Assembly: GCA_902826885.1 (NCBI GenBank)
Contig: CADEGL010000009.1
Location: 1-64,000 of the forward strand
Direction of reading: 5' to 3'
DNA: 64,000 nucleotides
Origin: an uncultured Alphaproteobacteria bacterium
GTDB lineage: Bacteria; Pseudomonadota; Alphaproteobacteria; CADEGL01
In this document: one piece after another, positions 51,318-62,323 of the stretch
Position numbering within the stretch: the stretch's first letter is position 1
How the letters are laid out: each line of letters begins with the position of its first letter
The notes under the pieces: generated by a model
Told to the model about the DNA's origin: nothing
The model's database searches: none
Seen by the model: only the letters and a program-made list of their open reading frames with translations
Program-made: the position numbers and the translations under genes

Positions 51318-54300
51318 GCCATTTCCTCGAACGCTTGACCTATCTGTCGCGTAAGCGGGAAAGCTTCGCCGCCGGCCATGGCGAGTTGCGCGATGAAGAC
51401 CGCACCTGGGAAGAGGGGTATCGGCAACGCTGGCAGCACGACAAGATTGTTCGCTCCACGCACGGCGTGAACTGTACCGGCTCCTGTTCCTGGAAGATCT
51501 ACGTCAAGAGCGGCGTCGTTACCTGGGAAACGCAGCAAACCGATTATCCCCGGACCCGGCCGGGCATGCCGAACCACGAACCGCGCGGCTGCTCGCGCGG
51601 AGCGTCCTATAGCTGGTATCTCTATAGCGCGAGCCGCATCAAGTACCCGATGGTACGAGGTCGCCTCGCGAAGGCTTGGCGCGAGAAGCGCAAGAGTTTG
51701 GCCCCGGTCGAGGCATGGGCCGCGATCACCGGCGATCCCGCGACCGCGCAATCCTACAAGTCGATGCGCGGGCGCGGCGGGTTTGTCCGCTCCACCTGGG
51801 AAGAGGTGGCCGAGATCATCGCTGCCGCCAATATACACACCATCAAGACGTTCGGGCCTGATCGCGTCGTCGGCTTCTCGCCGATCCCCGCGATGTCGAT
51901 GGTTTCGTACGCATCTGGCTCGCGCTATCTCAGCCTGATCGGCGGCACGCTGCTCTCCTTCTATGACTGGTACTGCGACCTGCCGCCGTCGAGCCCGCAA
52001 ACCTGGGGCGAGCAGACCGACGTGCCGGAGTCGGCCGACTGGTACAATTCCGGGTACATCATCGCCTGGGGCTCGAACGTGCCTCAGACACGCACGCCTG
52101 ATGCGCACTTCTTCGTGGAAGCGCGCTACAACGGCACGAAGGTCGTGGCCGTGACGCCCGATTACGCCGAGGTGGCGAAGCTTTCCGACCTTTGGCTGCA
52201 TCCCAAGCAAGGCACCGACGCCGCGCTTGCGATGGCGATGGGCCACGTGATCCTGAAAGAGTTCTTTCTCGATCGCCAGACGCCGTATTTCCAGGATTAC
52301 TGCCGCCGCCTGACGGACATGCCGATGCTGGTGCGGTTACGTCGGGATGGAACCCGATTTGTGCCGGATCGTTATGTGCGGCAAAGCGATTTACCCGATG
52401 CGCCGGCATCGGACCGGGCCACGTGGAAGACCGTGGCTGTCGCGGAAGACACCGGCGACCTCGTCGTGCCGCAAGGCTCGATCGGATATCGCTGGCCGAA
52501 GGACGGCGAGCCCGCCGGCCGTTGGAACCTTGAAGAGAAGGATGGCGAGACGGGTGCGGCGGCGCGCCTTGCGCTCTCTCTTATCGATCGGCGTGACGAT
52601 GTGCTGTCGGTCGCCTTCCCTTACTTCGGCGGCAAGCCGCATGAGCATTTTCGCGCGAACGACCAAGGCGGAGACGTTCTGCTGCGAAATGTACCCGCGC
52701 GGCGCATCACGCTCGCCGACGGCGATGCGTTTGTCACGACGGTTTTCGATCTGCTCTGCGCCAACTATGGGTTGGATCGCGGGCTCGGTGGGGATTTCGC
52801 GGGAAGCTACAGCGACAACGTTCCCTATACGCCGGCCTGGCAAGAGGGCATCACGGGGGTCGGGGCCGACAAGGTCATCGCGGTTGCCCGTGGGTTCGCC
52901 GAGAATGCCGAGAAGACCAAGGGCCGCTCGATGGTGATCATCGGCGCCGGCATGAACCATTGGTATCACCAGGATATGGGGTACCGCTCCATCATCAACA
53001 TGCTGATGATGTGTGGCACCGTCGGCGTCCAGGGCGGTGGCTGGGCGCATTACGTGGGGCAGGAGAAGCTCCGGCCGCAAACGGGCTGGACCATGCTTGC
53101 CTTCGCGCTCGATTGGATGCGGCCGCCGCGACAGATGAACGGCACGTCATTTTTTTATGCGCATAGCGACCAGTGGCGCTACGAAAAGATCGATGTCGCG
53201 GAACTCCTGTCGCCCTTGGCTGATCCCGCGCCATATCGCGGTAGCATGATCGATCTCAACGTGCGTGCCGAGCGCATGGGGTGGTTACCTTCGGCGCCGC
53301 AATTGTCGCTCAATCCGTTGACGCTCGCCGCCGAGGCGGATCGCGCGGGCAAGGCCGTGAAGGAGCATGTGGTCGCCGGGTTGAAATCCGGTGCGATTTC
53401 CATGGCCAGCGAGGACCCGGATAACCCGGTGAACTTCCCGCGCAACCTTTTCATTTGGCGTTCGAACTTGTTCGGTTCATCCGGCAAGGGGCACGAATAT
53501 TTCCTCAAGCACTTTCTCGGCACCCGCCATGGCCTTCAAGGCAAGGATCTTGGAGAGATGGATGGCGCGAAACCGCGAGAGGTTACCTGGCGCGACCCCG
53601 CGCCCGAAGGCAAGCTCGATCTCGTAACGACGCTCGACTTCCGCATGTCGACCAGTTGCCTCTATTCCGATGTCGTGTTGCCGACCGCCACCTGGTACGA
53701 GAAAAACGACCTCAACACGTCGGACATGCACCCGTTCATCCATCCGCTCTCGGCGGCGGTGGACCCGGTCTGGGAGGCGCGCAGCGATTGGGAAATTTAC
53801 AAGACGATCGCCAAGCGCTTCTCGGAGCTCTCGGTCGGCCATCTCGGCGTCGAGCGAGATGTGGTGTTGACTCCGATCCAGCACGATACGCCGGGCGAAC
53901 TCGCGCAGCCGCTTGATGTGAAAGATTGGAAGAAGGGCGAATGCGACCTCATACCTGGGGTGACCGCGCCGCAGATAACGGTCGTCGAGCGTGATTACCC
54001 GAACACGTATCGGCGCTTCACAGCACTCGGTCCGCTCGCGGACAAATTGGGTAACGGCGGGAAGGGAATCGTTTGGAATACCGAGAAGGAGGTAAAGGGC
54101 CTAGGCGACCTCAATTATCGGGTAAACGACGGTGGAGAATCCCACGGGCGGCCGCGCATCGAAACCGACATTGATGCGGCCGAAGTCATCCTTTACTTGG
54201 CGCCGGAGACCAATGGTGAGGTCGCGGTCAAAGCCTGGGAAGCGCTGGGCAAGGTGACCGGACGAGACCACGCCCACCTAGCCAAGCCGCGGGAAGATGA

Positions 54301-55072
54301 AAAGATTCGTTTCCGCGACATTCAGGCTCAGCCGCGCAAGATCATCTCCTCTCCGACCTGGTCCGGCATCGAAAGCGAGCACGTCAGCTATACGGCGGGT
54401 TACACCAACGTTCAGGAGCTTATTCCCTGGCGCACGCTTTCCGGACGCCAGCAATTTTACCAGGACCATCGCTGGCTTCGCGATTTCGGCGAATGCTTTG
54501 CCGTCTACCGGCCTCCGATCGACACGCGCGGGATTGAAGGCATGCTCGGCGCTCGAAGCAATGGCGAGCGAGAAATCGTGCTCAATTTCATTACTCCGCA
54601 TCAGAAATGGGGCATCCATTCGACCTATACCGACAATCTTCTGATGCTGACGCTGTCACGCGGTGGCCCGATCGTCTGGCTGTCGGAAACGGATGCGAAG
54701 AAAGTTGGAATCTCCGACAACGATTGGATCGAACTGTTCAACTTGAATGGCGCTATCGCGGCGCGCGCGGTTGTCAGCCAGCGCGTCCAAGACGGCATGT
54801 GCATGATGTATCACGCACAGGAGAAGATCGTGAACGTGCCGGGATCACAGATCACCGGCCAGCGCGGCGGTATTCATAACTCCGTCACACGCACGGTGCT
54901 CAAGCCGACGCACATGGTCGGGGGCTACGCTCAGCTTTCTTATGGTTTCAATTACTACGGCACTGTCGGTTCCAACCGTGACGAGTTCGTGGTCGTGCGC
55001 AAGCTTAATAAGGTCGACTGGCTTGACCGCCCCGATCCCTCCGACCGCGCCGTCGAGGAGATTGCGTCATGA
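51314..55072 (+). CDS. narG: respiratory nitrate reductase alpha subunit
   Basis: The 1252-residue molybdenum catalytic subunit of the membrane-bound nitrate reductase, reducing nitrate to nitrite on the cytoplasmic face. It aligns so closely with E. coli NarG that key residues keep their numbers: the FS0 cluster ligands H50, C54, C58 and C93 and the Mo ligand D222 (YCDLPPSSPQTW). The start is the ATG at 51314 overlapping the narK stop; the open frame extends further back into narK. The stop overlaps narH. Full length, no frameshift. Confidence 0.98.
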   Translation: MSHFLERLTYLSRKRESFAAGHGELRDEDRTWEEGYRQRWQHDKIVRSTHGVNCTGSCSWKIYVKSGVVTWETQQTDYPRTRPGMPNHEPRGCSRGASYSWYLYSASRIKYPMVRGRLAKAWREKRKSLAPVEAWAAITGDPATAQSYKSMRGRGGFVRSTWEEVAEIIAAANIHTIKTFGPDRVVGFSPIPAMSMVSYASGSRYLSLIGGTLLSFYDWYCDLPPSSPQTWGEQTDVPESADWYNSGYIIAWGSNVPQTRTPDAHFFVEARYNGTKVVAVTPDYAEVAKLSDLWLHPKQGTDAALAMAMGHVILKEFFLDRQTPYFQDYCRRLTDMPMLVRLRRDGTRFVPDRYVRQSDLPDAPASDRATWKTVAVAEDTGDLVVPQGSIGYRWPKDGEPAGRWNLEEKDGETGAAARLALSLIDRRDDVLSVAFPYFGGKPHEHFRANDQGGDVLLRNVPARRITLADGDAFVTTVFDLLCANYGLDRGLGGDFAGSYSDNVPYTPAWQEGITGVGADKVIAVARGFAENAEKTKGRSMVIIGAGMNHWYHQDMGYRSIINMLMMCGTVGVQGGGWAHYVGQEKLRPQTGWTMLAFALDWMRPPRQMNGTSFFYAHSDQWRYEKIDVAELLSPLADPAPYRGSMIDLNVRAERMGWLPSAPQLSLNPLTLAAEADRAGKAVKEHVVAGLKSGAISMASEDPDNPVNFPRNLFIWRSNLFGSSGKGHEYFLKHFLGTRHGLQGKDLGEMDGAKPREVTWRDPAPEGKLDLVTTLDFRMSTSCLYSDVVLPTATWYEKNDLNTSDMHPFIHPLSAAVDPVWEARSDWEIYKTIAKRFSELSVGHLGVERDVVLTPIQHDTPGELAQPLDVKDWKKGECDLIPGVTAPQITVVERDYPNTYRRFTALGPLADKLGNGGKGIVWNTEKEVKGLGDLNYRVNDGGESHGRPRIETDIDAAEVILYLAPETNGEVAVKAWEALGKVTGRDHAHLAKPREDEKIRFRDIQAQPRKIISSPTWSGIESEHVSYTAGYTNVQELIPWRTLSGRQQFYQDHRWLRDFGECFAVYRPPIDTRGIEGMLGARSNGEREIVLNFITPHQKWGIHSTYTDNLLMLTLSRGGPIVWLSETDAKKVGISDNDWIELFNLNGAIAARAVVSQRVQDGMCMMYHAQEKIVNVPGSQITGQRGGIHNSVTRTVLKPTHMVGGYAQLSYGFNYYGTVGSNRDEFVVVRKLNKVDWLDRPDPSDRAVEEIAS

Positions 55073-56592
55073 AGATCAGAGCTCAGGTCGCAATGGTGCT
55101 CAACCTCGACAAGTGCATCGGCTGTCACACGTGCTCGGTCACCTGCAAGAATGTTTGGACGTCGCGCCAAGGCATGGAATACGCCTGGTTCAACAACGTC
55201 GAGACCAAGCCCGGAGTCGGCTATCCCAAGGACTGGGAAAATCAGCGCCGATGGCGCGGCGGCTGGGAGCGCAAGAAGAATGGCAAGATAACGCCGAAAC
55301 AGGGCGGGCGCTTGGCGATTCTCGCCAAGATCTTCGCCAATCCGCACTTGCCCGAGATAGACGACTACTACGAGCCCTTCACTTTCGACTACGAGCACTT
55401 GCAGAAGGCACCGGAGTTGCAGACCTCTCCGGTCGCCCGTCCGCTCTCGCTCGTTACGGGCCGAACGATGGAAAAGATCGAATGGGGGCCGAACTGGGAG
55501 GAAATCCTCGGCGGCGAGTTCGACAAGCGCTCACAGGATTACAATTTCGAAGCCGTGCAGAAGGACATCTACGGGCAGTTCGAGAATACCTTCATGATGT
55601 ACCTGCCAAGGTTGTGCGAACACTGCCTCAACCCGAGCTGCGTTGCTTCTTGCCCGTCCGGCTCGATCTACAAGCGCGAGGAGGACGGTATCGTCCTCAT
55701 CGATCAGGACAAGTGTCGCGGCTGGCGCATGTGCGTCTCTGGCTGCCCCTATAAGAAGATTTATTATAATTGGACTACCGGAAAGGCGGAAAAATGCATT
55801 TTCTGCTATCCGCGCATCGAGGCCGGCCAGCCGACCGTGTGCTCCGAGACCTGCGTCGGCCGTATCCGGTATCTCGGCGTGCTGCTTTATGATGCTGATG
55901 GCATTGCGCAAGCGGCGGCGACCGAAAGCGAACAGGACCTTTACGAAGAGCAGCTCAAGCTCTTCCTCGATCCGAACGATCCGGAGATTGCGGCCAGGGC
56001 GAGCGCTGACGGCGTGCCGGATGCTTGGATCGAGGCGGCGAGACGGTCGCCGGCGTATAAGATGGCGGTCGACTGGAAGATCGCCTTTCCGCTGCATCCC
56101 GAATACCGGACCTTGCCGATGGTCTGGTACGTGCCGCCGCTCTCGCCGATTCAATCGCACGCCAATGCCGGCGCCATCGAGGCGGTAGGCGATATTCCCG
56201 ACGTGCGCTCGTTGCGCATTCCCGTGCGCTATCTCGCGAACCTCCTGACGGCTGGCGCCGAAGCGCCGATTGTGTCGGCGCTCGAGCGCATGTTGGCGAT
56301 GCGCGTTTACTTTCGACAGCGCCAGTTGGGAGAGGGCGGCGGCGATGCGGTGCTGGCGCAGGTCGGTCTCAGCGTGTCGCAAGTCGAGGAAATGCACCGG
56401 TATCTTTCCATCGCCAACTATGAGGACCGATTCGTCATCCCGACCAGCCACCGCGAACAGGCGGAGGATGCATACGGTCTGAGGGGCTCCTGCGGTTTCA
56501 GTTTCGGTAACGGCTGTGATTCCGGGGCTCCGCATTCGACGCTGTTTGGCGGTCAGATGGGCCGGCGGAAGCTCACGCCTGTACGACCTTAA
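55069..56592 (+). CDS. narH: respiratory nitrate reductase beta subunit
   Basis: A 507-residue iron-sulfur subunit passing electrons from NarI to NarG through four clusters. The first ligands are C16, C19, C22 and C26 (KCIGCHTCSVTCKNVW); further groups are CEHCLNPSCVASCP and, at residues 216-227, CRGWRMCVSGCP, where W219 replaces a Cys and specifies the [3Fe-4S] cluster as in other NarH. The C-terminal nitrate-reductase beta domain follows. It starts at an ATG overlapping the narG stop. Length is typical. Confidence 0.98.
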   Translation: MKIRAQVAMVLNLDKCIGCHTCSVTCKNVWTSRQGMEYAWFNNVETKPGVGYPKDWENQRRWRGGWERKKNGKITPKQGGRLAILAKIFANPHLPEIDDYYEPFTFDYEHLQKAPELQTSPVARPLSLVTGRTMEKIEWGPNWEEILGGEFDKRSQDYNFEAVQKDIYGQFENTFMMYLPRLCEHCLNPSCVASCPSGSIYKREEDGIVLIDQDKCRGWRMCVSGCPYKKIYYNWTTGKAEKCIFCYPRIEAGQPTVCSETCVGRIRYLGVLLYDADGIAQAAATESEQDLYEEQLKLFLDPNDPEIAARASADGVPDAWIEAARRSPAYKMAVDWKIAFPLHPEYRTLPMVWYVPPLSPIQSHANAGAIEAVGDIPDVRSLRIPVRYLANLLTAGAEAPIVSALERMLAMRVYFRQRQLGEGGGDAVLAQVGLSVSQVEEMHRYLSIANYEDRFVIPTSHREQAEDAYGLRGSCGFSFGNGCDSGAPHSTLFGGQMGRRKLTPVRP

Positions 56593-56605
56593 GGGAGACG
56601 TGTTC

Positions 56606-57235
56606 GTGATCGTTTTCAGGGCCTTGAGCGCGCTGCTTTCCTATCCCAGCGAGGAGGCGCGGGCGGCGTTGCCGGAGATTGCCGCGGTGATTACGTCTTC
56701 CCGCCTGATAGGCCCGCGCGAGCGGGCGGGCCTTCTCGCGCTCATCGCGGAGATAGCGAAGGGCGATACGCTGCGCGCCGAGGAAAATTATGTCGATCTG
56801 TTCGACCGCGGCCGCTCGCTGTCGTTGCATCTGTTCGAGCATCTGCACGGCGACGGCCGCGATCGCGGCAAGGCCATGGTGGAGCTAAAGCAGATCTACA
56901 ACAACGCCGGCTTCGAACTCTCGCCGAAGGAGTTGCCGGACTATCTTCCGGTCATTCTCGAATATCTGAGCTGCCGTAACCTCGCCGAGGCGCGTGCGAT
57001 GCTGTCGGATTGCGCGCATATCCTGGCATCGATCGCCCGCTCGCTGCTGGCGCGCCGCAGCCCGTACGCCGCTGTGCCGCAGGCGCTTCTCGTCATGGTC
57101 GGCGAACAGCCAATCGATGTGGCGAAAGTGCTGCCAGTGCCGGAGCGGATCGAGCGGCTTGACGACGATTGGGCCGAACAGCCGGCATTCTCTGATGTGA
57201 CGCCGCGCCGAGACGTGGCTGAAAGAGAGGTCTGA
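56606..57235 (+). CDS. narJ: nitrate reductase molybdenum cofactor assembly chaperone
   Basis: A 209-residue dedicated chaperone (TorD/NarJ fold) that binds the NarG N-terminus and permits Mo-cofactor insertion. Characteristic segments: FRALSALLSYPSEEARAALP, NYVDLFDRGRSLSLHLFEHL with the NarJ-type HGDGRDRG, and LPDYLPVILEYLS. I choose the GTG at 56606 because AGGGAG lies 8 bp upstream; a GTG at 56600 is nearly on top of that site, and an upstream open frame reads through narH. It is followed by narI after 2 bp. Confidence 0.92.
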   Translation: MIVFRALSALLSYPSEEARAALPEIAAVITSSRLIGPRERAGLLALIAEIAKGDTLRAEENYVDLFDRGRSLSLHLFEHLHGDGRDRGKAMVELKQIYNNAGFELSPKELPDYLPVILEYLSCRNLAEARAMLSDCAHILASIARSLLARRSPYAAVPQALLVMVGEQPIDVAKVLPVPERIERLDDDWAEQPAFSDVTPRRDVAEREV

Positions 57236-57237
57236 TC

Positions 57238-57954
57238 ATGCTTTCCAGCAGCTACGTGAACACATTTCTCTTTGGCATCTATCCATATATCTGTCTTGTG
57301 GTGCTCCTGATCGGCAGCCTGATCCGGTTTGACCGCGAGCCCTATACCTGGAAGAGCGATTCATCGCAGATACTGCGGAAGCGTCAGTTGCGGCTTGGCT
57401 CCAACTTGTTTCATTACGGTGTGATCACCGTTATTTTTGGACACTTTGTCGGCTTCCTGGCGCCGCATTGGATGGTCGATTGGGCGCTCGATGCGGCGTC
57501 TCACCAGCTTCTCGCCATGGTGATCGGTGGCATCGCGGGGGTTGTGGCCATCATCGGTCTGACGATCTTGATTCATCGCCGTCTCGCGGACCCGCGTATC
57601 CGGCTCAACAGCCGCAAATGGGATATCGCAATCACGCTCATGCTGTGGCTTCAACTGGCGCTTGGCTTGCTTACCGTTCCCCTCTCCGCCCGTCACATGG
57701 ACGGCAGCATGTTCGTGACGCTGACAGATTACGTCAAAGGCGTTGTTACCCTAGATGGTTCCGCGGCGGCGTTGATGATAGGGGTGCCGCTCACTTACAA
57801 GCTGCATATCCTGCTTGGCTTCACGTTGTTCCTGGTTTCGCCGTTCACCCGCATGATCCATATATGGAGCGGTGCAGGGGTGATATCTTATCTATTCCGC
57901 CCATATCAGATCGTGCGCACGCCGAAAACACGGGCGCGAGAGTCGCGATCGTGA
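57238..57954 (+). CDS. narI: respiratory nitrate reductase gamma subunit (cytochrome b)
   Basis: A 238-residue diheme cytochrome b with five membrane helices, oxidising quinol at the periplasmic side. Haem ligands are H59 and H69 (NLFHYGVITVIFGHFVG) and a distal pair near residues 190 and 208 (YKLHILLGF ... RMIHIW). Conserved Nar-type SRKWDIAITLMLWLQLALGL follows. Its stop overlaps the GTG start of the PpiC-like gene. Confidence 0.96.
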   Translation: MLSSSYVNTFLFGIYPYICLVVLLIGSLIRFDREPYTWKSDSSQILRKRQLRLGSNLFHYGVITVIFGHFVGFLAPHWMVDWALDAASHQLLAMVIGGIAGVVAIIGLTILIHRRLADPRIRLNSRKWDIAITLMLWLQLALGLLTVPLSARHMDGSMFVTLTDYVKGVVTLDGSAAALMIGVPLTYKLHILLGFTLFLVSPFTRMIHIWSGAGVISYLFRPYQIVRTPKTRARESRS

Positions 57955-58670
57955 CCGTCTCGGTCAATGGCGTCGAGGTTCCAGTCGAAGGCGCGGCCTC
58001 GCCCGAATTCGCGGCAACGCGGGAGTTGCTTCGTCAGCGCGCAAGCGCGCTCGGCTTGATCTCTGCGGAAGCCCGGGAGGAAAGCGAAGTCGAGGTCGCG
58101 ATCGAAGCCTTGCTCGAGCGGGAGGTTGTGATACCGGCGCCGACGGAAGCCGAGTGTCTGCGTTATTACGAGCAGAATCCCATGGTGTTCGAGAGCGGTG
58201 ATCTCGTGCACGCCCGGCATATCCTGTTCCAAGTGACGGCGCGCGTGAACGTGCCGGAAATACGCGCCCGCGCCGAAAATGCGCTCAACGCGTTACTTGC
58301 CGATCCCGGCCGTTTTCCGGCCCTGGCCGCGGAGCTCTCCAACTGTCCTTCCGGTCAGCAGGGCGGCAACCTCGGGCAGATCGGGCGCGGCGATACCGTA
58401 CCGGAGTTCGAGAAGGCGTTGTTCCGGCTCGGACCAACTGGGCTGCTGCCGGAGTTGGTAAAGACACGTCACGGTTTCCATGTTGTTGCGGTCGACCGGC
58501 GGATCCCCGGAACGAAGCTCCCCTTCGATACCGTCGGCCAGGACATCGCGGAAGTTCTTCGCGCCACCGTCGAAAAACGGGCACTTCATCAATATGTCCG
58601 CATTCTCGCGGGGAAGGCGGACATCATCGGAGCAGACCTCCAGGGGACGGAGGTGCCGCTCGTTCAGTAA
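57951..58670 (+). CDS. PpiC-type peptidyl-prolyl cis-trans isomerase (nar operon)
   Basis: A 239-residue parvulin-like protein without an obvious signal peptide. Residues ~80-190 form the rotamase domain: VHARHILFQVTARVNVPEIR, LAAELSNCPSGQQGGNLGQI, PEFEKALFRLGPTGL and VKTRHGFHVVAVDRR. Such NifM/PpiC-like genes commonly close nar operons and are thought to help assemble the reductase. The GTG at 57951 overlaps the narI stop; a longer open frame back to 57468 runs across narI. Confidence 0.88.
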   Translation: MTVSVNGVEVPVEGAASPEFAATRELLRQRASALGLISAEAREESEVEVAIEALLEREVVIPAPTEAECLRYYEQNPMVFESGDLVHARHILFQVTARVNVPEIRARAENALNALLADPGRFPALAAELSNCPSGQQGGNLGQIGRGDTVPEFEKALFRLGPTGLLPELVKTRHGFHVVAVDRRIPGTKLPFDTVGQDIAEVLRATVEKRALHQYVRILAGKADIIGADLQGTEVPLVQ

Positions 58671-58684
58671 GGGGGGAAGCTGGT

Positions 58685-58758
58685 TGGTTGGGGGACTAGG
58701 ATTCGAACCTAGACTGGCGGAGTCAGAGTCCGCTGTCCTACCATTAGACGATCCCCCA
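58685..58758 (-). tRNA. tRNA-Gln (anticodon CTG)
   Basis: A cloverleaf is readable on the minus strand: a 7-bp acceptor stem TGGGGGA / TCCCCCA, an anticodon arm GCGGA-CTCTGAC-TCCGC giving anticodon CTG (reads CAG, Gln), and a T arm with GGTTCGAATCC. The CCA 3' end is encoded (58687-58685 on the minus strand). The DNA between the PpiC stop and the next gene holds nothing else I can support. Confidence 0.92.
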
Positions 58759-58984
58759 CCAGGGCGGTGGTCTGCGGCGCTGGGGCGCTAAGGCCGAAAT
58801 CGCAGGCAGGGCTTGGACATAGACCGGGCGACCCGGCCCGTCAAGCTACCCCGCGCGGCTACTTTGACGGGCCGGCGATTCCGCCAATCTTGCCCGATAA
58901 GGTCTTTCTACACCCTTCCTGTCCTGCCCGAATTTCGGTAGACCGTTTCCAAGCGCAAAATGGCGGCTGGCCTTCTAGGAGGCC

Positions 58985-59998
58985 ATGCCGGCCGGCGGAG
59001 TTGGCATGAATCCACGCGGCGGGACAGCGGGGGAGAACGGGGTGGCCGAGGGCCACGTCTACGCCGCGCTCGACCTTGGCACCAACAACTGTCGCCTTCT
59101 GATCGCGCGGCCGACGCGCGGGGGCTTCCGTGTCATCGATTCCTTTTCGCGCATCGTCCGCCTGGGCGAGGGGTTGGGCGCGAACGGGCGTCTGGGCGAG
59201 CCCGCGGTCGAGCGCGCCATCGCTGCCCTCAAGGTCTGCGCCGGCAAGATCAAACGGCGGGGCGTCACGCGGGCCCGCCACGTGGCGACCGAAGCCTGCC
59301 GGCGCGCCGCCAATGGCGACGATTTCCTGGCCAAGGTTTCGGCGGAAACCGGCATCGCGTTCGAGATCATCTCGGCCGAGGAGGAGGCGGCCCTGGCGCT
59401 TGCCGGCTGCGCGCCCTTGATCGAGAACGGCGCCTCCCACGCGCTGGTGTTCGACATCGGCGGCGGTTCCACCGAGGTGGCTTGGGCCGAAGTGGGGGCG
59501 GAGCCGCGCATCATCGATTCCCTGTCGCTGCCATGCGGCGTCGTGGATATGAGCGAGCGTTACGACGGCCGCGATGTCGTGCCGGAGGCCTATCGGGCAA
59601 TGATCGGCGAGGTGGCCGCGCGCCTCGCGCCGTTCGAGGCGCGCAACGGCATCCGCGCGCGGGTGGCCGGCGGCGGCGTGCAGATGATCGGCACGTCGGG
59701 CACGGTCACCACGCTGATGGGCATGCTGCTCGACCTGCCGCGTTACGACCGCGCGCGGGTGGACGGCACGCGGCTGGAATTCGACGCCATGTGGGCCGTC
59801 GCCGACCGGCTCCTGGGCATGGATTACGACACGCGCGCGGCGCATCCCTGCATCCTGGGCGCGCGCGCCGAGTTCGTCATTCCCGGCACCGCGATCTTGG
59901 CCGCCATCTGCGAAACCTGGCCGGTCGGCCGCGTGACGGTGGCCGACCGGGGTCTGCGCGAAGGCATTTTGCTCCACCTGATGGCGGACCAGCGATGA
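58985..59998 (+). CDS. Ppx/GppA-family exopolyphosphatase/guanosine-pentaphosphatase
   Basis: A 337-residue ASKHA-superfamily phosphatase. It shows ALDLGTNNCRLLIARP (phosphate 1 loop), ATEACRRAANGDDFL, SAEEEAALALAG and VFDIGGGSTEVAW (phosphate 2), then GTSGTVTTLMGMLLDLPRYD. Without the C-terminal HD-like domain of long Ppx it resembles the short alphaproteobacterial form. It hydrolyses polyphosphate or pppGpp. Its stop overlaps the rlmE start (ATGA). An ATG further downstream, at residue 8, is an alternative start. Confidence 0.92.
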   Translation: MPAGGVGMNPRGGTAGENGVAEGHVYAALDLGTNNCRLLIARPTRGGFRVIDSFSRIVRLGEGLGANGRLGEPAVERAIAALKVCAGKIKRRGVTRARHVATEACRRAANGDDFLAKVSAETGIAFEIISAEEEAALALAGCAPLIENGASHALVFDIGGGSTEVAWAEVGAEPRIIDSLSLPCGVVDMSERYDGRDVVPEAYRAMIGEVAARLAPFEARNGIRARVAGGGVQMIGTSGTVTTLMGMLLDLPRYDRARVDGTRLEFDAMWAVADRLLGMDYDTRAAHPCILGARAEFVIPGTAILAAICETWPVGRVTVADRGLREGILLHLMADQR

Positions 59999-60654
59999 AG
60001 ACACTGAAGGACGGTAAGCGGCGGACGACCTCGTCGCGCCGCTGGCTGGAGCGTCAACTGTCCGATCCCTTCGTCGCCGAGGCTAAGCGCCAGGGTTATC
60101 GCAGCCGCGCGGCGCTCAAACTCGTGGAGATGGAGGCCAAGGCCAAGCTTCTGCGCCCGGGGCGGCGCGTCGTCGATTTGGGTGCCGCGCCCGGCGGCTG
60201 GACCCAGGTCGCGGTCGAGCGGGTGAAGCCGGCGCCGGGAAAGGGCGCGGTCGTCGCCATCGACATCACGCCCATGGCGGCCATCGGGGATGCGACGCTG
60301 CTCGAACTCGATGCCTTCGCGCCGGACGCCCCCCAACGCATCCTAGAGGCGCTGGGCGGGCCGGCCGATATTCTGCTAAGCGACATGGCGCCGCCCGCGA
60401 CCGGCCATGGCTCCACCGACCATCTGCGCAGCATGGCACTGGCCGAGGCGGCGCTGGCGCTGGCGGACGATCTCCTGCGTCCGGGCGGGGGCTTTCTCGT
60501 GAAGATTCTGCAGGGTGGCGGCGAGGTGGAGTACGAACGACTCATGCGCCGGAAGTTCGAAGGGACGCGCCGCTTGAAGCCTGCGTCCAGCCGCGCCGAT
60601 TCGCGCGAAATCTACATGCTGGGCACCGGCTTCCGCGGGCCGGGCATCAACTAG
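59995..60654 (+). CDS. rlmE: 23S rRNA 2'-O-methyltransferase (U2552)
   Basis: A 219-residue RrmJ/FtsJ-type methyltransferase that methylates the 23S A-loop U2552 with SAM. The SAM motif is VVDLGAAPGGWTQVAVERV, with the catalytic KDKE tetrad present (K in YRSRAALKL, D in LLSDMAPPATGH, K in GGGFLVKILQGG, E in SSRADSREIYMLG). It starts at the ATG overlapping the ppx stop. The C-terminal tail FRGPGIN is typical of alphaproteobacteria. Confidence 0.95.
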   Translation: MKTLKDGKRRTTSSRRWLERQLSDPFVAEAKRQGYRSRAALKLVEMEAKAKLLRPGRRVVDLGAAPGGWTQVAVERVKPAPGKGAVVAIDITPMAAIGDATLLELDAFAPDAPQRILEALGGPADILLSDMAPPATGHGSTDHLRSMALAEAALALADDLLRPGGGFLVKILQGGGEVEYERLMRRKFEGTRRLKPASSRADSREIYMLGTGFRGPGIN

Positions 60655-60744
60655 GCTCGGCCCCTTGCCCGCCGTCCAACCGAGGCGTATCTGACCCGGA
60701 AACCACTGCAAATCCGGAGATGGGGGCGCCGGCCGCTCCGATGA

Positions 60745-62259
<1,515 letters not shown>

Positions 62260-62323
62260 CGCGGAGAGCCAAGCTCCCGCGCACCGTCCTTCCCCAGCAA
62301 AGTGCGTCCGAAGCAGGTGCGGC

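Noticed and set aside
51314-55072. Nitrate reductase subunits as possible recent gene transfer
   Set aside because: Base composition and codon style match their neighbours by eye, and the order narK-G-H-J-I-ppiC is common in related bacteria; nothing indicates transfer.
57468-57950. N-terminal extension of the PpiC-like protein
   Set aside because: It runs over narI in another frame and has no parvulin-like content; the GTG at 57951 overlaps the narI stop in the usual coupled way.
58859-60004. Long minus-strand open frame over the ppx gene (and similar ones at 60376-62325, 21540-22655, 12503-13561, 36615-37889 and elsewhere)
   Set aside because: These are mirror frames of strongly coding GC-rich genes. 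They lack recognisable domains and ribosome-binding sites and contain low-complexity Arg/Ala/His sequence.
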